DNA of 32,031 nt, from positions 1 to 32,031 of IMG/VR virus record IMGVR_UViG_3300021961_000372; one strand, 5' to 3'. Source of the DNA: a virus. The position numbers and the translations under genes are program-made. A model generated the notes under the pieces. It was not told the DNA's origin and searched no databases. It worked only from the letters and a program-made list of their open reading frames with translations. Positions 1-6,092 of the stretch are shown here, in pieces (within the stretch, counting starts at the first letter, position 1; each line of letters begins with the position of its first letter).

Positions 1-39
1 GCGCGAACTACCTGCGGGGCAAATCCATCAAAAGAACCT

Positions 40-79
40 AATATATTGATATATACATATCCATGTATTGAGATGTATG
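40..79. repeat. AT-rich tandem 8-bp array (left copy)
   Basis: Five successive octamers (AATATATT, GATATATA, CATATCCA, TGTATTGA, GATGTATG) share a rough N-ATAT-NNN pattern with an 8-bp step. ATACAT-ATCC-ATGTAT forms a dyad inside it. A clearer array of the same type lies at 1957-2004, so the two flank the small leftward operon. Role unknown; it could be an operator or a DNA-unwinding element. The repeat is degenerate. Confidence 0.45.
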
Positions 80-129
80 GCGGGCGCGGCCGTTTCCCAT
101 TGGCCTGAAAATCGAGTGCCGCGCGGCAA

Positions 130-197
130 GCAAAAGAAAACCCCGCGCGGGGCGGGGCGGGCATAGGGCAAAAGAAAAGCCCCGCGCGGGGCGGGGC
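130..197. repeat. Duplicated GC-rich hairpin element
   Basis: A 29-30 bp element is present twice (130-158 and 168-197), 38 bp apart. Each copy starts GCAAAAGAAAA and contains the perfect 12-bp palindrome CCCCGCGCGGGG followed by CGGGGC. The copies differ by one inserted G. The pair lies directly downstream of the last gene of the leftward operon, so tandem terminators are the simplest reading. Confidence 0.7.
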
Positions 198-201
198 TTT
201 T
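175..201 (-). terminator. Rho-independent terminator of the small leftward operon
   Basis: AAAAGCCCC (175-183) pairs with GGGGCTTTT (193-201) around a GC-rich loop, giving a 9-bp stem. On the minus strand the stem ends in TTTT, then C, then TTTT. It begins 3 bases after the stop of the 21-codon gene at 205. The symmetric A and T tails mean it could work in both directions. Confidence 0.6.
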
Positions 202-204
202 ATG

Positions 205-270
205 TTATAGCGTTGCCATTAGGAAAAGCATGATGCAAAGCGCTATCACGCGGATTTGTGTCTCAGACAT
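205..270 (-). CDS. 21-aa hydrophobic membrane peptide
   Basis: This very short frame encodes a peptide that starts MSETQIRV and continues as one hydrophobic stretch (IALCIMLFLMATL), which would make a single membrane helix. Its ATG lies inside the last codons of the upstream 70-aa gene, an overlap of 8 bases, which suggests translational coupling. A GGAGGG sequence lies just upstream. It is the last gene before the hairpin terminator. Peptides of this kind in phage early operons can act on host membrane proteins, but nothing here shows the target. It could be a chance frame; position and coupling favour a real gene. Confidence 0.45.
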   Translation of the reverse strand: MSETQIRVIALCIMLFLMATL

Positions 271-475
271 TTGGAAAGCCCCCTTCAACTATCTTTTGCG
301 CCCGCTCTTTTGCCGCTAGAACGCGCGTCAGTGTCATGCCGCTATTGGCAATGGTTTCTGCTATCTCGATGCATTGCGCGGCTTTGATTTCATCCGATGC
401 GGTAATGGCAAGCGCTAAAGCAAGCGCAAGCGCGGCATCTTTATCGTTTGCCAGGGTTTGCGATATTATGTCCAT
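263..475 (-). CDS. Hypothetical 70-aa protein, Ala-rich helical
   Basis: I do not recognise this gene. The 70-residue product is alanine-rich and probably all helical, with an ALALALALA stretch near residues 15-23 and a charged C-terminal half. It starts 2 bases after the stop of the gp88-like gene and overlaps the next membrane-peptide frame, so it sits inside a tightly packed leftward operon. No clear Shine-Dalgarno precedes the ATG, which fits translation by re-initiation. No membrane segment or motif is visible. Confidence 0.55.
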   Translation of the reverse strand: MDIISQTLANDKDAALALALALAITASDEIKAAQCIEIAETIANSGMTLTRVLAAKERAQKIVEGGFPNV

Positions 476-477
476 TC

Positions 478-1434
478 TTAAGCCCCCATGCGCTCGAGCA
501 TTTTAGCAGCTGCCGGGCATTGCGCGGCAAGCTTTGCGGCGTTGCCGCGTTTTTTTGTTCCGTGATCTGGAATGATCACGTCGGGCATCCGCTGCCCCTT
601 GCCGCCCGCGCCGGAACAAGCGCCGCAATCGATACATGATGTTTTCCGCCCCGTAAATTTTTCGAAATCACCGGACGCCGGGCATAGCATTGCGCCCGAT
701 ACAACAGCCCCCGCCTTTACATCCGCCCGCGATTTGACCGCCCCATGCGGCACAACATAGAAGGCCCGAAAACCCGCGTCACGCGCCGCGCCTAGGTCAG
801 CGGCGTTGTCGCAGGACGCCATAACAAGGTCACGCATTCGATGCGCGTTGCGCTTAAACCCGTGGAAAGCGCTCTTCCATCCGTGGCTATATCCCGTACG
901 TCCAGCGGCAAGAGACAAAAACGCCGCCCAAATTTCCGGCGGGCAAGCCGCAGGATCACCATACGATCCGGCGCGAATATTGCGCCCCGCGCCTAGGCGG
1001 GCAATCCATGCTGCCGGAAAATCAATTCCCGCGACGGGATATGCGCCGCGATAAACGCCGCCTAGCGTTGCCGCTGGGGCTTGATACTCGCGAACGTAAC
1101 AGCTGCCTTTTTCATATTGCCCCGATGCGGCGTTAAATTGCCATGCGTGCGGGCAATCCCCGCAAATCGATTTAGCGCCGGTTGATTTGAGCCATTCAAC
1201 TATTTTTGCTGGGCGATTTCCGTTAACGTCAATCCCGGCGGCAAGCGGATCGGGCAAGATCCAAGTTTGCACCATTGCCCCGGTCTTTTCGTTGCCGCTA
1301 TCGTCGGCAAATCGATTTGCTACCAGTACAATTTCCGCCCCGTCAATTGCGCTTGCGCCGCGCCATAGAATAACGCCAGGAATTTTTCCGGACGTTAGCG
1401 CGGCGTTGAATTTGTTGAAATCGGTGTATTGCAT
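478..1434 (-). CDS. gp88-like cysteine-rich phage/plasmid protein
   Basis: The 318-aa product resembles the phage and plasmid proteins annotated gp88-like or DUF7227. The parts that point there are an N-terminal CGDCPH cluster followed by GSCYV (about residues 94-114), the central RAGSYGDPAA and TGYSHGW motifs, MASCDN, and a C-terminal CIDCGAC cluster. The spaced cysteines suggest a metal or iron-sulphur site. The biochemical role of the family is not established to my knowledge, so no reaction is assigned. The ATG is preceded by AAGGAAG. It is the largest gene of the leftward mini-operon. Confidence 0.7.
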   Translation of the reverse strand: MQYTDFNKFNAALTSGKIPGVILWRGASAIDGAEIVLVANRFADDSGNEKTGAMVQTWILPDPLAAGIDVNGNRPAKIVEWLKSTGAKSICGDCPHAWQFNAASGQYEKGSCYVREYQAPAATLGGVYRGAYPVAGIDFPAAWIARLGAGRNIRAGSYGDPAACPPEIWAAFLSLAAGRTGYSHGWKSAFHGFKRNAHRMRDLVMASCDNAADLGAARDAGFRAFYVVPHGAVKSRADVKAGAVVSGAMLCPASGDFEKFTGRKTSCIDCGACSGAGGKGQRMPDVIIPDHGTKKRGNAAKLAAQCPAAAKMLERMGA

Positions 1435-1497
1435 TTTTGCTTCCTTATATAGGCGGGGCGCATTGCCCCTAATTTGGCGTTTATTTTGCCACGACCT

Positions 1498-1635
1498 TCA
1501 TTCAATTGGAATGATGATACATTGAAAGCCTACGGCGACTCGATCTTTGGCAAAATTTTTGGCGTCCTGATAATCGTCGAATATTTCTTCGAATTCATAT
1601 CCAACCATGTTGAACACAACTTTCCATAGTTTCAT
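1498..1635 (-). CDS. Small acidic 45-aa protein
   Basis: The product starts MKLWKVVFN and ends in a hydrophobic IIIPIE tail. It is not recognised. The start is chosen because AGGAG lies 8 bases upstream of the ATG and because the ATG overlaps the stop of the preceding small gene as ATGA, the same coupling seen throughout this genome. Longer upstream frames would run through the neighbouring gene. The size and mixed aromatic/acidic content resemble phage early proteins that bind host factors, but there is no motif to say more. Confidence 0.55.
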   Translation of the reverse strand: MKLWKVVFNMVGYEFEEIFDDYQDAKNFAKDRVAVGFQCIIIPIE

Positions 1636-1796
1636 TCCCCGCACTCCTCTTTTGATTGGTACCAATAGCCGCCATATCCTTTGACCATAACGCCCGCGCC
1701 GCAATCGTTCATCCATAGATCAACGCGCGGCATTGCCCAAGCCGCGCCATATAGTAGCGCGACCACTCCCAAAATTGAGATATATTCTTTGACCAT
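1632..1796 (-). CDS. Small membrane protein, 54 aa
   Basis: The product starts MVKEYISILG and has one hydrophobic segment (about residues 6-22, ILGVVALLYGAAWAM) followed by a tail with two cysteines and GGYWYQSKEECGE. This suggests an N-terminal membrane anchor or uncleaved signal with a small exported domain. AAAGGA sits 8 bases upstream of the ATG, and a promoter-like pair lies about 45 bases upstream, so this should be the first gene of the operon. Its stop overlaps the start of the 45-aa gene as ATGA. Function unknown. Confidence 0.55.
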   Translation of the reverse strand: MVKEYISILGVVALLYGAAWAMPRVDLWMNDCGAGVMVKGYGGYWYQSKEECGE

Positions 1797-1839
1797 TTTG
1801 CTTTCCTTTCATGCCAGAGCGCCATGCCCCGATAGAGAT

Positions 1840-1867
1840 AGAATAGGGCAACCGCCCTACAACGCAA
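1840..1867 (-). promoter_or_regulatory. Candidate sigma-70-like promoter for the small leftward operon
   Basis: On the minus strand TTGCGT is followed after 16 bases by TATTCT, and the first gene of the operon starts about 44 bases downstream. The hexamers match the consensus at four positions each. Just upstream is a tandem AAGAAAACGC pair (1869-1890), which adds an A-rich tract. Confidence 0.4.
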
Positions 1868-1956
1868 CAAGAAAACGCAAGAAAACGCAAAAAAATCACG
1901 GCTTTACGCCGCGTTGCAGAATAGCCCATTTCTGCGATGCAGCATTAAAACATCTG

Positions 1957-2004
1957 CATATTCACATATGGACATATTGGGATATGGGCATATCAAAAAT
2001 ATTT
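1957..2004. repeat. AT-rich tandem 8-bp array (right copy)
   Basis: Six octamers follow one another with no gap: CATATTCA, CATATGGA, CATATTGG, GATATGGG, CATATCAA, AAATATTT. Two are parts of dyads: CATATG-GA-CATATT (1965-1978) and GATATG-GG-CATATC (1981-1994), with centres 16 bp apart. The array lies between the leftward mini-operon and the 23-bp array at 2030. The whole 1797-2187 interval is non-coding and holds this array, the promoter at 1840 and the 23-mers. Confidence 0.65.
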
Positions 2005-2029
2005 CAATGCCGGCATGAGAAAAAAATGA

Positions 2030-2190
2030 ACCCCCTCCGTGGAAAAAGTTCACCCCCCTCCGTGGAAAAAGTTCAGCACCCTGCGTGGAAAAAGTTCAGC
2101 ACCCTGCGTGGAAAAAGTTCACCACCCTGCGTGGAAAAAGTTCAGCACCCTGCGTGGAAAAAGTTCACCACCCTGCGTGGAAAAAGTTCA
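2030..2190. repeat. 23-bp tandem repeat array, 7 units, iteron-like
   Basis: Seven contiguous 23-bp units start at 2030, 2053, 2076, 2099, 2122, 2145 and 2168. All share GTGGAAAAAGTTCA; the variable part is CCACCCTGC, GCACCCTGC or CCCCCCTCC. On the minus strand each unit begins TGAACTTTTTCCACG, and the first TGA is the stop codon of the 244-aa gene. TTTTCCACG matches the relaxed DnaA box TTWTNCACA at eight of nine positions. There are no spacers, so it is not a CRISPR array. The period, tandem order and core fit replication iterons; a role in regulation is possible. Confidence 0.9.
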
Positions 2191-2922
2191 GAGCCGCATG
2201 GTCTTGTATGCTTCTTTAAGCCGGAACTTCATCCTGCCAGGGAAGAATGACATGGCATTGCGGCGCAATGGCTCTTCAAACTTATAGATTGGTCTATATG
2301 AAACACCATGATCGAGAAACTGGAATACTCGGACAACTTTCCTCTTCCCAACCTTCTTGTTGATACCGCCGACCTTCCCGTCTCGCGGCTCAACAAGATA
2401 GTATGGCGATCCTTTAGCCGCGAACTTCGCTTCAGCCCGTTCAAACTGGCTGGCGACTCTTGTGCTGGGCCTGTTCGGCATTGTCCCGCCAACACCAGCT
2501 ATTGCCTCCATCACACGCGCAGTGCTGATGGCGCCACTTGCCATAGTGCTATGCCTCGTCGGCATGACAGTGTTTATGATGCCGGCATATGGAAGATTAT
2601 ACATCATCATAGTCTCGATGGCTTTGCGCGGGCGGATTCCACCTGACTTCTGCGCCTCAAGATAGTGCTTGCCTGCGGGCTTCTCTTTCCTAAGCACAGA
2701 CATTGAGAGCCGGGCCTTGTTGGCTGGCTTCACATAAAAAGCGTTCATGGTGTAAGGCACAGGCTTGTCGAATGTCTTACGCATATTCTGCTTGTTCACG
2801 ATCAGGAGCAACTTGCCAACGTCATTCAGCGCCTGGCTGGCGGCAAACGGAATCTGCTTGTGGATGGCCCGCTGCAACTTGTTGCTTATCACCCTGGCGC
2901 TTCCAGTAACCGTAGCCCGCAT
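2188..2922 (-). CDS. Conserved phage protein, probable virion-associated (244 aa)
   Basis: The product is basic and looks like a family of about 200-250 aa phage proteins with an N-terminal PFAASQALNDVGK segment, then KTFDKPVPYTMNAFYV and VKPANKARL. These are often found near structural genes, but no enzymatic motif is visible and the exact role is unknown to me. Its place is odd: it lies in the replication region, away from the head and tail operon, with 23-bp repeats on both sides (2030-2190 and 2931-2976). The stop codon is part of the first downstream repeat. The repeats could mark it as an exchangeable cassette. Confidence 0.7.
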   Translation of the reverse strand: MRATVTGSARVISNKLQRAIHKQIPFAASQALNDVGKLLLIVNKQNMRKTFDKPVPYTMNAFYVKPANKARLSMSVLRKEKPAGKHYLEAQKSGGIRPRKAIETMMMYNLPYAGIINTVMPTRHSTMASGAISTARVMEAIAGVGGTMPNRPSTRVASQFERAEAKFAAKGSPYYLVEPRDGKVGGINKKVGKRKVVRVFQFLDHGVSYRPIYKFEEPLRRNAMSFFPGRMKFRLKEAYKTMRL

Positions 2923-2930
2923 AATTTAGT

Positions 2931-2976
2931 CACCCCTGCGTGGAAAAAGTTCACCACCCTGCGTGGAAAAAGTTCA
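2931..2976. repeat. Two further 23-bp repeat units
   Basis: Units at 2931-2953 and 2954-2976 match the 2030-2190 array (GTGGAAAAAGTTCA core, CCACCCTGC or CACCCCTGC prefix). On the minus strand the first TGA again forms the stop codon of the gene just upstream (57-aa gene, stop 2974-2976). The 244-aa gene therefore lies between two clusters of the same repeat in the same orientation. Confidence 0.9.
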
Positions 2977-3147
2977 GTGCAGCGTCCTGCTGCCGTCCTT
3001 CATGGCCTCGATGACGCTCGTTAGGACCATCGTTAGAGCGACCAGCATGGTGGCGATGTCGGTATGCCCCTCGTCCAGCCTTTCGCCGATATACTCCAGC
3101 AGGAGGTCGGCCTCGTCCATCGTCTCATCAACATCATCTTCGTCCAT
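2974..3147 (-). CDS. Small acidic protein, 57 aa
   Basis: The product starts MDEDDVDETMDEADLL and continues with a mixed helical stretch (IATMLVALTMVLTSVIEAM) that could be an amphipathic or weakly membrane-seeking helix. It is not recognised. The frame lies between the 55-aa gene and the repeat pair, with GGCGGC upstream of the ATG rather than a strong ribosome site. The acidic N-terminus is like DNA-mimic or SSB-tail-like peptides, but that is only composition. The stop codon is donated by the 23-bp repeat. Confidence 0.5.
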   Translation of the reverse strand: MDEDDVDETMDEADLLLEYIGERLDEGHTDIATMLVALTMVLTSVIEAMKDGSRTLH

Positions 3148-3161
3148 GCCGCCATCCTACA

Positions 3162-3329
3162 TTATTTGCGGCGAGCCGCCAACTTCTCTAGCTCATACTT
3201 CCTCTGTAGTATCAGGCCACGCTCCTCGTCTGTCCAGCGCGGCAATGTCGGAAGATACCGCCGCCGATTGGCAAAACCCTCTAACTCCTCCAGCGTCTCA
3301 ACCTTCTTCAACTTCTCTTCCAGCGTCAT
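3162..3329 (-). CDS. Small charged helical protein, 55 aa
   Basis: The product starts MTLEEKLKKVETLEELE and is rich in Lys, Arg and Glu, with a predicted helix at each end and a central YLPTLPRWTDEER loop. It is not recognised. GGAGG lies 6 bases upstream of the ATG, which makes the start secure. It follows the hairpin cluster downstream of the primase-helicase gene, and its leader contains that structure, so its translation may depend on the fold. Confidence 0.6.
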   Translation of the reverse strand: MTLEEKLKKVETLEELEGFANRRRYLPTLPRWTDEERGLILQRKYELEKLAARRK

Positions 3330-3362
3330 CTAATCCTCCGTGTGGGTCGGGTCATACGTCAG

Positions 3363-3442
3363 GCGGGACACCGGGACACCCCTATAGGGGTGTGTCCCGT
3401 CCCGTCCCGCTACTGACCCCGGGACTGTCCCGGGACTGTCCC
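3363..3442. repeat. GGGAC/GTCCC dyads and large hairpin
   Basis: Two abutting 11-bp dyads, GGGAC-T-GTCCC, occupy 3421-3431 and 3432-3442. Next to them (3363-3410) lies a long imperfect hairpin built from GCGGGAC, CGGGACA and CCCCTA arms around the central CCCTATAGGG. The repeat theme GCGGGACA continues into the last codons of the primase-helicase gene. The span fills the gap between that gene and the 55-aa gene. It may be a transcript end, an origin structure or a protein-binding site. Confidence 0.75.
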
Positions 3443-3444
3443 GC

Positions 3445-5274
3445 CTATGTCCCGCTGTCCCGCTTGTCATAAATGATTGAATTGTCTACATTTATTAGCC
3501 CCTTGCGGACAAGGCCAGCACTCGCACGGCTGAATACTTTGCGACGTGCATCATTGCTGGTGTCTGTCAACTTTGAGTAGAAAGTGTCCCGGCAAACCTC
3601 CTGATCGACGGCATCTCGACCCGCCCGAACCTCGTCGAACGCCATCATAAAGATGACCTCATAGTCGGTCAGCTTGGCGCCACCGGACTTGCGATTGATA
3701 ACATCAATCTCCCGCAGCTTGACGCTCGTTGACTCCTCAAGGTCAGCCCCGATCAGCTTCACCTCGTCGTGTGTGAATGCCATCACAGGCGGCGTCTCTG
3801 CGTCCTTCATCTTGGTCCATGTGACGTGCAGTTCAATTGGCTTGCCCTCCACGCTGACCTTCTCCACGCGAAACTCGCAGTCAACTGCGCCTAGCAATGC
3901 CGACGAGCCACGCGCCCGCTCCTGATTGCCATGTCCAGTGTGGTGGACCGCCAGAATGGTGCAGTCGTAATCCTCTCGGATTTCGTCGATCACACGGATC
4001 GCACCGCCCATCTCCTTGGTGCTATTCTCGTCAGCCGCGCCCATAGCCCTTGCCAGCGTGTCAATAACAATCAGCGCTGGCTCACCATATTCATCCACCA
4101 TTCGGTCGATGGTGTCCCGCATTTCCTCGACGCTGGCTTCGTCTGTGATGATGATGCCACGGCTGGACTTGAAAAATGGCACCCCAGCAAAACTATCTAT
4201 TTTGCCGTCCTTCCAAGCTGCCGCCCGCCGAGCGAAGCCGCTGTGGCCCTCACCCGCCAGATAGAATACCGGCCCTTGCGCGACCTGCTTTCCGTGGAAG
4301 TCATGCCCTGTGGCCACGCACATGGCCATATCGAGGGCTAGGAAGGTCTTACCAGCGCCCGGCGAACCAAAGCACACCGCGAACGTCTGCTTCTCTAGCA
4401 GCCCCTCCACGAGCCATTCTGGCGCCTTGAAGTCAATGCTGCCAATCGGCACGAACAGTTCCTTCTTGACGCGCACTTTGGATAGCTGCTTGGCGACAGA
4501 AGCCTGCCCCTCAGCCAGCATGACATCATTCCAGTCAGCCCCAGCCTTGCGAGGCGCACGGTAAGGTAAGCCAGTATCCCGCGCCGCCTTGATGCCGGGG
4601 TCGTCATTATCTGCCGCGACAACAAACTTCACATCAGGCTTATGTTCTGTTAAAATACGCGCCACTTTGGGCAGGTTACTGGCCGAGAAGGCGCAGACGC
4701 ACGGACGCCCCGTAGAAATGGCCACAGAAGCCGATGTCGCCCAGCCCTCTGCCAGATACACGGTGCCTTTGACTTCGCCCCCAAGGACGCAGAAAGCCTC
4801 GCTGGTGGTGCTTCCAGACGCGAACTTCTTGTCGCCGTCCTTGTCGATGGTCTGCATCCCAGTGCGAACCAGCTTGCCGTCTTGCAGGTTATACATGGGT
4901 ATATACAGGATGCCGTCCTGATCGAGCTTGGCGCCGAGCGGTGTCACGCCCTTGCGGCTCGGATAGTCGCTGTATTCAATCTTGAAGTCATGCAAGCTGT
5001 CTGTCCTCGTATATGTCGCCTCGCGCTCCGATGCCTCTGGAATGACGCGATCACGCCGCATCGCATCCATTATTGCCGGAAAATCGCCGCACTGGCGGCA
5101 ATGTGCGCCAAGCTCGCCATTATCTTTTGGCGCGATCCAGAAGCGATCCTTGCCGCCGCAATTCGGGCAGGCGCCGTGAAACTCTTTGCCAATGCGCTTT
5201 AGATTGTATTGCGCGATCACATTCGCTGAATAGTCGCCCCAATATATTGTTGGGTATTTACTATCTGCGCCCAT
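3445..5274 (-). CDS. DNA primase-helicase (zinc ribbon, Toprim, RecA-like ATPase)
   Basis: The 609-aa product joins primer synthesis and DNA unwinding, as in gp4-type and RepA-type replication proteins. A zinc ribbon is seen at CPNC (36-39) and CRQC (59-62). A Toprim-like domain follows, with YLAEGWATS (173-181) and AADNDD (220-225). The C-terminal RecA-like ATPase has Walker A GSPGAGKT (303-310), Walker B LIVID (401-405) and VHHTGHG (443-449). It acts at the phage fork with the ssDNA-binding protein encoded upstream. GGGGAG precedes the ATG. The final codons are built from the GCGGGACA repeat, suggesting the end of the frame is shaped by the repeat cluster. Confidence 0.93.
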   Translation of the reverse strand: MGADSKYPTIYWGDYSANVIAQYNLKRIGKEFHGACPNCGGKDRFWIAPKDNGELGAHCRQCGDFPAIMDAMRRDRVIPEASEREATYTRTDSLHDFKIEYSDYPSRKGVTPLGAKLDQDGILYIPMYNLQDGKLVRTGMQTIDKDGDKKFASGSTTSEAFCVLGGEVKGTVYLAEGWATSASVAISTGRPCVCAFSASNLPKVARILTEHKPDVKFVVAADNDDPGIKAARDTGLPYRAPRKAGADWNDVMLAEGQASVAKQLSKVRVKKELFVPIGSIDFKAPEWLVEGLLEKQTFAVCFGSPGAGKTFLALDMAMCVATGHDFHGKQVAQGPVFYLAGEGHSGFARRAAAWKDGKIDSFAGVPFFKSSRGIIITDEASVEEMRDTIDRMVDEYGEPALIVIDTLARAMGAADENSTKEMGGAIRVIDEIREDYDCTILAVHHTGHGNQERARGSSALLGAVDCEFRVEKVSVEGKPIELHVTWTKMKDAETPPVMAFTHDEVKLIGADLEESTSVKLREIDVINRKSGGAKLTDYEVIFMMAFDEVRAGRDAVDQEVCRDTFYSKLTDTSNDARRKVFSRASAGLVRKGLINVDNSIIYDKRDSGT

Positions 5275-5301
5275 ATGTGGTAATCTCCCCGTGATGTTGG
5301 G

Positions 5302-5382
5302 CTAGTCCTCAAACCGCCTCGATGTCCTGTTTGCCAATACTGGCCCGCTCCCGTATCTCCCCGGAAGCGGGCCTTTTTTCAT
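5302..5382 (-). CDS. Possible 26-aa basic peptide
   Basis: The frame starts with an ATG that overlaps the stop of the ssDNA-binding gene as TAATG and encodes MKKGPLPGRYGSGP followed by a short basic tail. The coupling is typical for this genome, but the coding part also forms the hairpin at 5342-5373, so composition may come from the structure. No homology is recognised. Low confidence. Confidence 0.25.
   Translation of the reverse strand: MKKGPLPGRYGSGPVLANRTSRRFED
5342..5379 (+). terminator. Rho-independent terminator facing rightward
   Basis: GGCCCGCT (5342-5349) pairs with AGCGGGCC (5366-5373) and extends inward past a mismatch with CCG/CGG. Six T residues follow directly on the plus strand. 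The genes on both sides are read leftward, so the terminator would stop antisense transcripts. On the minus strand the stem has no T tract. Confidence 0.6.
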
Positions 5383-6053
5383 TAGAACGGGATTTCGTCA
5401 TCCAGATCGAATGTGGATGCCTTGGGCTTCTCCTTCACCGGAGGCAGTCCGAACGGGTCATCATCCCCGAACGGGTCAGCGGCTGGCTTTGCGGCGGCGG
5501 TCTTATTCTCGACCTCAAAGCCCTCAATCACGAAATCGTTGTCGTCCTGACCATAGACAGCCTTAGTCACCTGCATCTTGTCAAGCAGCAGCGAAATGCC
5601 GCCGTTGCCGTCAGGATCTGTGACTGGGTAGGCGATGACGACAGCATGGCCGACGCTGCCCGAGTATAGCTTTCGGTCTTCCAGCGCCTGCTTGTTGCCA
5701 TCGACGAGCAGTGGTGGCTGATTGATTTCACCTTTCGCGGACATTGCCCGCTTCTTGGCGGTGAATGTCACGATGCCATCATCGCCCTTCTTCATGCCGA
5801 AGACCTTGCTGAACTGTGCAAGGCGGCTATTGCGGCTCTGGCAGTCCTTGTAGTGGGCTACAAGATCAGCGTGGACGGCTTTGGCATCCTCAACGGATAG
5901 CTGAAGGCCGACCGAGTATGCGGCGCCCTGGGCGCTTGCAGAGCATGGCTCAGACCGCTTTTCTTGGCTGTTGTAGCGGTATGGTTGATCCAGCTTTGGC
6001 CATGCGAGCAGGGCGTTGCGGATTACGATTTTCTTGAAGTCTGGGTTTGCCAT
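5382..6053 (-). CDS. Single-stranded DNA-binding protein, DUF2815/gp2.5-like
   Basis: The 223-aa product matches the phage DUF2815 family, which binds ssDNA in replication and recombination. Visible signs are the N-terminal KKIVIRNALLAWPKL, the conserved central part with KKRAMSAKGEINQPPL, and a long acidic, proline-rich C-terminal tail ending DLDDEIPF. That end resembles the acidic tip that SSB proteins use to recruit partners. AAAGGAG lies 8 bases upstream of the ATG. The gene sits between the ExoVIII-like nuclease and the primase-helicase, which are its likely partners. Confidence 0.85.
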   Translation of the reverse strand: MANPDFKKIVIRNALLAWPKLDQPYRYNSQEKRSEPCSASAQGAAYSVGLQLSVEDAKAVHADLVAHYKDCQSRNSRLAQFSKVFGMKKGDDGIVTFTAKKRAMSAKGEINQPPLLVDGNKQALEDRKLYSGSVGHAVVIAYPVTDPDGNGGISLLLDKMQVTKAVYGQDDNDFVIEGFEVENKTAAAKPAADPFGDDDPFGLPPVKEKPKASTFDLDDEIPF

Positions 6054-6092
6054 TGGTTTACTCCTTTTGGCGTAGTTGTGTGAGGTTCCGCC

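Noticed and set aside
1720-1929. 69-aa leftward frame upstream of the mini-operon
   Set aside because: It overlaps the better-supported 54-aa gene (1632-1796), which has a ribosome site and ATGA coupling.
2030-2190. CRISPR array
   Set aside because: The 23-bp units are contiguous with no unique spacers and there are no cas genes, so it is a tandem or iteron-type repeat.
2039-2287. Coding frame across the 23-bp repeats (WKKFSTLRGKSS-type peptide)
   Set aside because: The frame is open only because the repeat lacks stops in that phase; the product is a pure translation of the repeat and runs antisense to the 244-aa gene.
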